Positions 27,758 to 38,348 of a DNA stretch of 64,000 nucleotides are shown piece by piece. The translations under genes were made by a program, and so were the position numbers. Each line of letters opens with the position of its first letter. The stretch's first letter is position 1. Location: positions 12,631,107-12,695,106 of the forward strand of contig CM043877.1 of the NCBI GenBank assembly GCA_023846275.1, given 5' to 3'. Origin of the DNA: Vanilla planifolia (taxonomy: Eukaryota; Streptophyta; Magnoliopsida; Asparagales; Orchidaceae). The notes beneath the pieces are model-generated. The model ran no database searches, had not been told where the DNA came from, and saw only the letters and a list, made by a program, of their open reading frames with translations.

Positions 27758-28365
27758 TTAGTTTTTCGATGTCTTCATCCTTCGCACAACGGACTCCTCA
27801 CCATTGCTGGAAACTTTCCTTGTCATCCTCTGATTTTCTTCTTCTATTTCTACTTCATCAACCAAACAAGACATGGAGAATGACATTTCCTTAATAAACA
27901 ACCAAACAATATTATGAACAGCAAACTTTAGAAAATTAAAAGTATCACTTCTCCCACATTACATGCAAATGAAATTAACATGCAAACAAAACGTCCTTAG
28001 GCTTGCAAGATCAACCGCATTAGATGCGCTATACTTAAATTATTTCAGCCACATCAACATGGCTCCTACCACATTATACATCAGTCTAACTATGATCTGC
28101 TTTTTATTGTAGTTACATCAACATTATACAATCTTGGTCTTTACTAGGCCTATCCTTCAAACTACAGTCATTTATCGTGACACCTCCAGTATATATATCT
28201 AACCTTAATGCTTATATATTTTGGTTCACAGACGAAAGATACCTTGCATAGACTGTCGAAGTTACCAATTATGTTTGATAGATTTTCAATGGTATACTCA
28301 GCACAATCTTCCAAACCACTCAGATGAACTAAGCACTTCGGTGCAAGGCTCATGATCAACATCAA
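27758..28365 (-). CDS. Two exon-like pieces at the 3' end of an unidentified gene
   Basis: Two minus-strand open stretches join in phase. The upstream piece, 28243-28365, ends CEYTIENLSN-like ... GNFDSLCK (actual start of the run: DCAEYTIENLSNII) before a GTATCT donor. The downstream piece, 27758-27889, follows a ttattaag acceptor, reads EMSFSMSCLVDEVEIEEENQ, then a basic tail ...RRMKTSKN and a stop. Both junctions fall between codons. The acidic-then-basic C-terminus looks like real protein rather than AT noise. I do not recognise the family and propose no function. Upstream exons are not visible: an LTR-like region and Copia relic occupy the next several kb, so the gene may be broken by that insertion or may be a fragment. 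It might also be chance. Confidence 0.3.
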
Positions 28366-29511
28366 CTACTACAAGCGTTACCACAAAAAGGACATTAGTC
28401 TTACAGCAAAGAATAAAAGGAATTCCAATCATGTCTTTCCAAGCTACATCTAATGAACGGTAACAATCATCTTGACATATAAATAAAGCTAAAGCTCCAA
28501 AAAACTAACAGAAAGTAAAATATACAAGAAACTAACTTAAAATAGAAACCTAGTAATAGAATAAAATCTTCTGTAAAAATAACAGAAGAATTATTGAAAA
28601 TCCATTTAAATATTGTATTAATACGAAACAAGTTATTGAAAAATGAATGCAGAGAAACTGCAGTAATAATAAGAAAAAAATTACTACAAAGTTACGGAAA
28701 GATTATCATAGTAATAGAAATAATTCAAATAGAATAATTCTAAACTCCCCCTCAAGTTCTTTGAATATGTTGTTCACACCAAGCTTGAAACTTAAATCTT
28801 TTGAGTCCTTGCAAGATGATGCCTTATTTAGGTTATTTACAATTTGAAAACATATGGGAATATAGAGTACTTGATGACCCATTCTTCAATTTTCTTTTTA
28901 ATGAAGTAATCAATTTTATGTTCTTGGTCCAATCATGATGAATAGGGTTTTTGCTATATATGGAGCCTTTCTTGAAGAATAGACTCTTCTCGGGTGTTAA
29001 CTTAAAAGTATTTCACGATTTTGTGGATTGAATTGTATGCTCTTCTCTAAGAAAATTACTATTTTGACAAACCACACTAACATAAAAACCAACCGATAAT
29101 CTAGTACACCTTTTTCTCCCTTTTGGAGGTTAGTATTCAAATCCATAGAAATGTCCAAAGGTTTGCAACTTAACATCTCAAACACTTTTTAGCAGATCCA
29201 ACTAATATTTGTGTTGAGAAATTGAGATTTCACTTCTTAATCTTGCAACTTCCTTGCCCAAATATATTGAAGATTTACCCAAGCCCTTAATTTCAATTCC
29301 TTCGGAGACTTTTGATTTCTTTCTCAAAATTCCATGTGATCATGATATTCTTGACATATGTGATTAACATGAAAATTTTGATATGAAAACATCTTTTCAC
29401 AAAAAAATTGTGATCAGCTTGATACTGAAAACATCCATGTAAAATTTCTACCTTTGTGAGTCTCTTAAACCATGCCTTTAAAGACTTTTTAAGACGATAT
29501 AGTGATCATTT

Positions 29512-29528
29512 GAACTTGCAAGTTTCAT

Positions 29529-29559
<31 letters not shown>

Positions 29560-29571
29560 TGCAAGTTTCAT
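29512..29571 (+). repeat. Second bare poly(A) insertion, 17-bp direct repeats
   Basis: The 17-mer gaacttgcaagtttcat occurs at 29512-29528 and, identically, at 29555-29571, with 26 A residues between. It lies inside the decayed Copia reverse-transcriptase region, so it is younger than that element. The structure equals that at 2942-3018: flanking duplication plus tail and no body. Confidence 0.75.
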
Positions 29572-30939
29572 TTCTCAATGCTTAAGTCTCAAAGCCTAGA
29601 AGTATATTCATATACATATTTAAAGTTTTTGTTTTAAAATACATTTTTCAAATCCAACTGAAATAAGAGCCAATCTAAATTTGTTGTAAAAAATAAATGC
29701 ACTTGTTTAACATTTTTAAATTAACAAATTTATTAATTTTTTTATTTTATATTTTTTCTCATTTTAGATATTATTTTATATTATTTAATTGATAAAATTG
29801 ATAAATCATCAAAAAATGGGGATTCAAAATAGAGAGAGTGAATTTCAAATATTGAAATTCTAATTATTAAAAACTAATCAATACTAAATTCATCAAAATT
29901 AGATATTATTCGGAGGCCAAATCTTAAAAAATATATATATTAATATCTTAATATTTTATTATTATTTGAAACATGAAATCATTAAAAATATCAAATAATG
30001 TTGAACAATTATGAAATTTTTATGACATATAAGACTCATGAAGTAGCCTATTTTAATAAGATCCACGAATTATTAGGGATTGTTTGAATAAAAAAATGGA
30101 AGAAATTAGTTAAGAGCCAAGGTTGTTAAATCATTTAATAATATCTACTTTTTTATAATAGTTGCAATAGTATTGAAAAAGGGATTTTTATTAATTAAAT
30201 TAAATTATCAAAACTTAAATCTGATTCCCAATTTTCCTTAAGCCCTGTTAATTGTGATGACTAAATAACAAGGAAAGTAAATGGGTTTTATTCCTAAACC
30301 TAAAGCTGCAGTGGCTAAAATTTATTCATTTAATTATTTTCTAAATCTACACAGACATAACAATTGAGAAGGTATACGCACATGGAAGGGTGTGGCTTTT
30401 CAAGAAAAAGAATTAAAAGAGAAAAATATCAATTGGAAAGGATGCGGGTAAACTTTTAGGGAGAAAACTGTGAAGATTTTGAAAAAAAATGCTGCCAAAA
30501 CCTTGCAAAAAAGAAAAAGAAAAGGAAGGGATTTTGCAAAATTTAGCGAAACACGTGAAGTGAAGGTTCCTTAAAACATGCCTACTTATTTGCAGTAAAA
30601 GATTGGAAAACTACGTAACTTTATATGTATGGTTGTTGATTACTATGCTGATATACTTGGCCTATACTTATGTTCTTATAAAAACTCATTGATGAGTTAG
30701 TATTATGCATGTTCAAAATACTCAGCTTCTTGTCTGCGAACTGGACAATGTTAGTCCTAACTATTTTGAATGAAGCTATTGGACGAATTTCCTATTGAAA
30801 AGCTTATACATGAATGGTCTTGATACTATTTTACTTGGATAAATTACTTATGTATAGCTCACTAATGCAAATAATGTGGTTAAAGAAATAGAAGAAATTT
30901 GGATTTGACAAACACGTGTTTTTCTTAGAATCTCAAAAG

Positions 30940-31150
30940 AGCAAAGGTTTACTAATTAATTTTTTTTTTCAAAAAACAAACAAGGGTTGCTGATCAATTT
31001 TAATTTAAAAAATAAATAAGGGTTTGCCAATCGATTTTATTGTAAGAAATAAATAAGAGTTGCCAATCAAATTTATTTCTAGAAAAAAAACTGGTTTTGG
31101 CAATCAAATTTGTTTAAAAAGGAGCAAACAAAGATTTGCTAACAATTGAC
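30940..31150 (+). repeat. Minisatellite, about five units of 40-45 bp
   Basis: Successive units contain aaacaagggttgctgatcaa, aaataagggtttgccaatcg, aaataagagttgccaatcaa, actggttttggcaatcaaat and aaacaaagatttgctaacaa, each followed by a T/A-rich arm. The units are diverged. The array lies in the 2.8 kb segment that separates the two Copia halves. Confidence 0.7.
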
Positions 31151-31685
31151 CAAGGCTTAATCTCTCCTAAGAATGAAGGGCCTACAATGCTACCCCAACA
31201 TAAAGTGACCAGCATCCCTAAGGGAAACTAATTCAAGTAATGAGTCTCAGAAAAAGAGTGCAGCTCAAGTCAAATAGAGTCAGTATGAGCACACATGTCT
31301 TGAAGCATTGACTTTATTAATGCAATTTTTTGAAAATAAGGGTTAAGGTCCATAGAACATTGGCTCTAATATTTAAAATATGGTCACGAATCACCAAAGA
31401 TCAAAAGATCAAAAGACCTATTTAAAATAAACTATAAGCCACTATATGGTCAAGAGATCTTTTAAATTAAACAAAATTAGAAAATAAAGAAAATTGAAAA
31501 AATTATATACATTGAATGGTTAGCATTCATATATTTTATATTACTCATATGAACGTAATGTACTTTGTTTTACTTTATTACATTCACTTGGTGGTCAAAA
31601 CTTATTATGATTATTATATTCATAAGATTATAAAATGCATACTTTATTGATATCTGTTTTACAAGATTGTGAAATCATGTTTTGC

Positions 31686-31708
31686 TATATATATATATAT
31701 ATATATAT
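31686..31708 (+). repeat. (TA)n microsatellite
   Basis: About eleven TA units between tttgc and ttcatatg. Confidence 0.9.
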
Positions 31709-34700
31709 TCATATGACTATGATATAGACTAAATATGCAGTATAACCTAAATGTGTGATATATTACATACAGACCATGTAGATTTGTTTGTAGAGCTTGT
31801 GATGATTAGCTCAACTTATTTTGACATATTTTCTTTCAAGTAATATGGATACACACCAAGAGTTTCATGAGAACAGAACATGGAGTTGATCATTTAGTGT
31901 TCTATACATTGGTTTTATTCTATTTTAGCACTTCATGTAGTAGATTGATCATATGTTATTAAATAATGTTGTTGCGTAGGCTGAGACACAAGTCCTCTAT
32001 TTTATAGGTTAGTTTTCTTTTACTTATTCCAATTGCAAATAAATATAATAAAGTGTATGTACATTTTTAATGCAAAAACTATGATTTGGGTTACATTGCT
32101 TTTATGGACATGTTTTATTATTGTAAAAGAAATGGTTTTAAAATTTGGTGACACCTTAAGTGTTACAACTAGCATGACATTAAACTTAGTAACAAAAGAA
32201 AATGTTTCTTAATAATCAATGTCATAAGATTATGCAAACCCTTTTGTAAGAAGTCAAGCTTTGACCCATCAAGTGGTTATTCATAGAAATTTATTGTGGA
32301 TAGATGATTTTTTGTGACTATAATGCAAGGAATTTGAGAAATTTGAGGTAACCCAATATCAATAGAGGTAGATTAAGAATATTTTCAATTTATTAATATT
32401 ATCATTCATAAATGAATTCCTTATTCCCTTGAATACAGGTTTTGTAATAAAATAATTGATTCTCAAAAATGATAATAACATCTTATTGATTAAGAGAAAC
32501 ATTTGTAACACCATTGATTTGTTGATTACCCAAAAAAATATATTTCACTATTCTAGGAATCAATTTCCGAGAAGTTTAAGATTGAACAAGAACAAAGATT
32601 GAACACCTAAAAACTTCAATTGGTATTGTGAACATAACTTGAGAAATGAGAATTTTAAAGGAATTTGTAAAGGTGTTTATAATTTGAAGACTTTATAAGG
32701 CATGGTTCATTAGGCAAGTTTCTAATGATAATAACATCCCCCAAAATATGCTTTAATATATTGGTTGCAAGCATGAAAGTACAAGAAACCACAAGAAGAG
32801 GTCCAATTTTTTTCTTTGTCATGCCATTTGTTGGAGTGTATTAATACATGAGCTTTGATAAATGATACCTCGACACAAAAGAAATCATCAAGAATTGAAG
32901 CAAAATATTCCATGAAGATATTAGTTGTGAAATTTGAATTTTGTTTAAAAATATATTTGAATCAAGGTACCAAAGTGTTCAAGATATGGGGCACCTCAAA
33001 TTTATCTTTCAAAAAGAATAGTTACATAAATATAAAATGCTCATTATGAATGAAATAAAACAAAGTTAACCCATGATATATTTCATTCTAGATGATCCCA
33101 CCACATTATTATGAAAAATTATAAAATGAAGTGATGTCTTATAAGATTGGTAGGAAAAGAACTAGTATTTTTTTGAAAATTGATACTTTACATTGAAATG
33201 AACATCTCAAGATATATAAAATTTCGGCATCCTAATCTATAATAGCAATATATAACTTGATTATTGTGATCAAGAAGAGGAATATTGAAAGAAAAACTTT
33301 GAGAAGTTAAATTGTCAATTGTGTGATCTCCACATAAAGAGACATTGCCCAAGAGCAGACATAAACACAAATACTATTGATCGTCATCCCCAATCCAAAT
33401 TATATAATTTGCACAATTTTTGGAAAAAGTTTAGCGACAATTGTTTGTTTAGTGAATTTACTGATCGAAAATAAATTGCAATCCAAATTGGGAACAAATA
33501 TAATTAATTTAAGGGTTAAGTTTTTGGATAATACCTTATCCCATTCCAATCATCTAAGATGGAGCACCATCAACAAACCTTACATGTCATTGATGTAATA
33601 AAGTTGGAAAATACTAGGATTGAGTACCATCACCAATTCTTATAACCCACTCTTGATTGCAAGGTATTACAAGGACTATCGTTTTGAGTAGTTATGAATA
33701 TCCATCCATGTAATCTAAGACTCGTTAATCTACCACCCATACACTCAACTGATCCCATTTGATAGTGAAAGCTCTTAATAGATAATATTTATGAGTTACA
33801 AATCTAATTATAAGATTAGAGGATGTAGAAGCATATTGAGATCTACCAAAAAGCTACTAACATAATCATGCTTAGTCTTTCCTAAATAGTGTGACCACAA
33901 TTGAGTTATGTTTCACCTTGGAAGTTGTTATATTGCTATAACTTTCTCATTGCATAGCTAGTTTTCAACCAAAAAGCTTACCATAGATATTCCAAATGTC
34001 TATAGTATAGCTAGCATTATGACTGGTCAAACCAAGAGTATCCTTTCTATATATTATCATATTTCAATTATTAACTCTTTAAATAGCAAGAATTGGTCTT
34101 TGATTCTTGATGGGTGGATTTTGTGTAGCCAGCATGATTTCTTTTCTTGCTTTGTTCTCTTTATCTCTTATATAATCATTTTTTTGCTATTTTCTTGCAT
34201 TTTCCCTACCTCTATTGCAATCTTACTTGCCTTCCTCAAACAATTCCAATTCTTGTTGTTGTCATTCAAGTATCTCTCTTTGGTGTTGGTCATGAAGAAG
34301 AAAATTCTCTATTTCAAAGAACTCAAAATTATTCTTAACATGTGAACAATATGCCCTTGTGGCTTACATATCTCCTTGACAATCTCAAAGAAAAGAAAAC
34401 TCTCTCCAATTCCATTGATCATACAGTGTTAATAAGCCAAGAGATGAGCATGTTATTCAGATACATTCATACTTTGCATGTTGGATCTATCATATTTAGC
34501 TAAACTTCATGAAACCACTGCAATTGGTTCTACCCTACAATTTATTATTGATGACGAAGAATTAAGGTTCGTTAATGGCTCATGAATTATTAGGACTTAG
34601 GATGATCTCTAAGAATGAAAAACCACTCTTGTTAGCCATGAGAAAGCTTGGGTATCAAGTTTTCAGATGACGAGAAGGTTGAGTGACCATTTTCGATGGA

Positions 34701-34986
34701 ATGGGAGGCTAGAAAAAGATAGAACCATGTTTGACATTCTTGATTCTCTTTCAGAAAACACACATGTATAAATAAAGAGAAAATAGCACTCCATGACTAT
34801 AGCAACAATGTTAAACAAATTACAGTGGAATTATTCCAAAAATACTGCCGCAATTAAAAAGAAATATGTCTAGAATGATTCTAAAAATAATTAAGGCAGT
34901 TATAGCAGACATTATTAAATATCCATAATAATAAAGAAACATAAATGCAATAGCAATAAGCATTTGTAAGAAAACCAAGCAAAATT

Positions 34987-37012
34987 CTAAGAGCACACCT
35001 TGGACGATGGAGGCAATAATGAAACTCTTCCTCTATTTTTTATAGGTTCTGCTACATTTTTGAACTCCTTAAGTTTGCATGATATCTCATCAAGGAGTTG
35101 TAACTGGAAGGTTTCTTTTTCTCTATGCTCTGCAGACAGGCCCAGCTTTTCTCTTCCTTGCCTAATGATCTTTAATCTCTTCCTTAAGAAATCAACTTCA
35201 TTTTCAAGCTTATGTCTCTCATTGTCAACAGAAATCATGGAGCTCCTCCTTAAATCCAAATATGGAGCCCTACCAGACAGGGCATCCACCAAGCTGATCC
35301 TATTAGTAATTTCTGAGCAACTTCTACGGATGTTGAATTCCATTTCATCTAAATTTGTGAAGGAAAATTCATCCACAGGAGGAACATTATTTTGTCTGTG
35401 ATCCTCCAAAACCTGACCATCATTCACAACGTGAACATCATGGACACTTGCTTCAGTCTCAGCTTGAGATGATTCACTTTCTCTATTAGCATCAATTTGG
35501 GATGACTCACTATCCCTATGATCAGCATCATTGCTTCCCATTGCAAACAAACCATTAAATGGAATGCTTAAACTATTTGTATCTTTCTCTCTTTTGTCTT
35601 TAAAAGTTATATCTGCAATATCTTTACGATATACTGTTTCATGATATTCCTTTGAATTACAAGTGATTGAGTTTTCTTCTATTTGCGTGTCCACAAAATT
35701 CTGGATAGGATTTCCAAGATTCGAACCATCTCCACTCTTATTCGGCATTGGTAATGATTCAGCTCCAAAAACCTTACCCTTGTCCTGCTTTCCAATAGAA
35801 TTATAGATTTGTTGCAGCATCATCATGGGATCATCAGAGGAAGTATCTATTTTTTCTTCCACAAAGTTTTCATCACCATTGAAGGCCTGCTCAGCCCCTT
35901 CTTCAGTATACAACAGTTGCTTATACATTTCAACCTCCATCTCAAGAACATGCTTCTCCCTCTCCCGCCTCACTATGATCTCCTTGAGGATATCCATTTC
36001 TTCCTCATCGTAAGCAGATTTCTCCTCAACCATCCGCTGATACTGGCGAGCCTCCATCTCTATCTCGGCCTTCTCCTTCTGGACCCTCTGTATCATAGCC
36101 ATAGCTTCATCCGCAGCAGTGGCAGCCGCACTCCTTTCCTTTTCCAATTCAAGATACAGAGCTACACGAGCTTCTCTCTCTTCCTCAAGCTCCCTCTCTA
36201 AACAGCTCGTAACAGGCAGCCTTTCTCCTTCATCGACACCGCTCATGCCTCCAATAACAGATAAGGGATCATTCTCCTCTTCAGCAGTAGCTTCTTCAAA
36301 CAAGCCCTCAGTTTCCTCTAAAGACAAATTAGGAAAACTATTAACTCCTGCACACGCTTGGAAATATGAAAAGCCTAGTTGAATTTCTTCAAATAAAAAG
36401 AAGAAGGAGACACGTAATCGAAAGTTGGAATTCACCATCTTCAGAAGAATTCCAGGGACCGCATAAGACTCGCCCGGCGGATGACGAGAGCGACTCTTCA
36501 ACGTCGGTAAGCGAGTTCCAAGCACGCGACCGATGGCGACGGCGGAGCCGAACGCCCTTTCCACGAATCTCTGGACGTTCCACAGCAGCATCCCGCAGCG
36601 GAGCCGAAAGGCTTAGCCTACGGGAGGGACCGGAGATGGACGAAACGGATGCGGAGCAGCAGGAATCGCAGTCCTCACTCGGTAAACCGACCGCGTATCG
36701 GCAGCCAGGGGAAGAAGAGGATGAGACGCCGGCGGGAAGAAGGCAATCAAACGGGAAACGGGAGCGGAGGGAGCGGTGCACTGCGGCGAGTCTGGAGGTG
36801 GGAAGGTCGAGTAGGAATCGGGTTTGGCAACATGCTGGGTGACCGAATTGGCCGTCGCAGCAGCAGGGGAGGGAGAGGCTAAACAGATACAGAATCTTCG
36901 AAACAAAGTAGGCGGTGGTGGCGCCGACAAGGAGGAGGTAGGCCAGAGCGAGGTCCAGGTAAGCTCCCACCAAAGAGCTCAGCGTCCACCTTTCCACCGC
37001 GCGGCAGGCCAT
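34987..37012 (-). CDS. GTD-binding (DUF593) membrane protein, myosin-binding-like
   Basis: Two exons, 36436-37012 and 36347 down to 34987, join GAT G / GA GTT with a GTGAAT donor and a gtgtgcag acceptor, giving 645 residues. Residues about 13-50 form a hydrophobic membrane segment (LDLALAYLLLVGATTAYFVS) followed by CCCDGQFG. Residues 242-336 are the coiled GTD-binding (zein-binding, DUF593) domain: LERELEEEREARVALYLELE ... MDILKEIIVRREREKHVLEM. A second coiled coil (ENEVDFLRKRLK) lies near the C-terminus. In Arabidopsis such MyoB proteins bind the globular tail of myosin XI and anchor it to vesicles. That role is taken from the family, not proven here. The end SSKVCS seems shorter than relatives, which I recall continuing after SSKV with a basic tail. 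An LTR-like remnant starts only about 100 bases downstream, so the original 3' end may have been altered. The AAG/GTGTGC at the stop could also be a splice donor. Confidence 0.85.
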
Positions 37013-37190
37013 CTCCGACGGCGATATCCTTGTATTTGTAGAGGAAGCCCTTCTCGTCTCTTCTTCGCCTTCCTCTCGAGCGAGACCACGAATAATTTCA
37101 GAATCCCGAGGTTCTGATATTGGTGGCTTCGAAAATGCCTCGCTGTGCTGACATGTAAATCGAGCTGGAGAGAGAGAGAGAAAGCAGGCT
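37013..37190 (-). promoter_or_regulatory. Leader of the myosin-binding-like gene with an 18-codon uORF
   Basis: The coding-strand leader begins with a CT microsatellite (37165-37182 reads gagagaga on the plus strand). It then contains ATG at 37152-37154, opening an 18-residue frame MSAQRGIFEATNIRTSGF that stops at 37098-37100, about 85 bases before the main ATG. If transcription starts in or before the CT run, this uORF is in every transcript and could lower translation. The transcript start is not directly visible. Confidence 0.5.
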
Positions 37191-38348
37191 AGAATAAGAC
37201 GGCATTTAAGGACTAATTATGGATTAGCAGTTAATTTGGCTGAATTTTCCCACATGACATTCACCCAACTGAAAGGAATCAACGCGCCACCAACCTTGCG
37301 CCTAGGCGTCCTTTCTTCTAATGTAATTACTAAAAAGATTAAAAATTATTACTAAAATTATTTATTAAAAATATTACTTTATTAGAGTATAAAATAAAAA
37401 AATCCTAAAAGACCATGATTTGTTCATTTCATTTTAGTTTTTTTTTTACTTTTATTTTTGTCAAGCACATTTATCAAACTTTATTTTATTCATATAAAGT
37501 TTTATTCTTTATAAAATATTGTTTTTTTTGATACACTTATGAGTCGATATCAAATAAAATATTAATTTTAAATAAAACAAATTTTTTGAAAGATAAAGCA
37601 AATACAAAGTTAAAATTAAAAAGGATAAAATATTTAGTTTCTTTCAACACAACAAAAAAAAAAAAAGAAGAAAAAACATAATTCTATTAGTTGTCATCAT
37701 GTAGGTTTAGAAAGACTTAAATTGTATTAGAGATTATTGAAAAATAAAAAATTCTATTAATTAAGATAAAAATTTGTAAAAATTATTTTTTATATATCAT
37801 TTGAAGATACCTTATGAGCCTAAATAAAATATACTTTTTAAAACGTTGATAAAAGATTTGAGAATAATAAATTTTATATTAAAAATAAATATTTGATTAA
37901 AAATTTACAAGTAGCATCATAATATTTCTTTAAAAATTTTAATTTAAAAATAAAATTTTAAAAAATGTCCAAAAAAAAAAAAAAAACATTGACAACCACT
38001 AGACAACACCTTTACCCATCACATAGCACATTATTAAGCATCAATTGTTGCGTCGTTTCTTATAAAAAAAAAAACAAAAAAAAAAACTAAATTTTAAAAA
38101 TAAATTAATAAAATCAAAATCTCTATAATAAATATAATTAATCCAACAAATTAATACAAAATTATATTTTTATTTCTAACACATTATCTTCTTCAATTAA
38201 AAATTCATATAAAATTTGCATAACATCGAAACACACCTTAAAGCTGCCCCTTGATTCACACATAAATATAACACACTTCACAACTAGAACCCCAAAGAAG
38301 CGTCATGGCCAACAGAACACAGTACAGCTCAGAAGTTGAAACGGAGGC
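37191..38348. other. Intergenic AT-rich DNA
   Basis: Between the myosin-binding-like promoter and the 3' end of the NRL gene. It is AT-rich with several short A-runs (for example about 17 A near 37975). I see no gene. The first bases left of 38349 should hold the NRL 3' UTR and poly(A) site. Confidence 0.5.

Larger units (their letters stand above)
28430..34890 (-). mobile_element. Old, split Ty1/Copia retrotransposon relic
   Basis: Pieces appear in Copia order on the minus strand. A possible 5' LTR remnant and leader lie near 34730-34890, and a decayed gag region spans about 34.7-33.6 kb. Pre-integrase and integrase follow at about 33.3-32.4 kb, recognisable by GCRNFIYLEMF, EYFASILDDFF and a CINTLQQMA-like stretch. 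The end of reverse transcriptase is at about 29.57-29.0 kb (SLYGLK, KAWFKR). The RNase H tail is at 28.95-28.75 kb (SKNPIHHDWTKNIKL). A polypurine tract (gagggggag) lies at about 28750, and an LTR-like AT-rich segment runs to about 28430. Between integrase and reverse transcriptase sit about 2.8 kb without Copia similarity. That both halves come from one insertion is inferred from shared strand, order and family type. It is heavily broken (well over ten lesions) and old. Its outer boundaries are approximate, and I found no target-site duplication. Confidence 0.65.
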
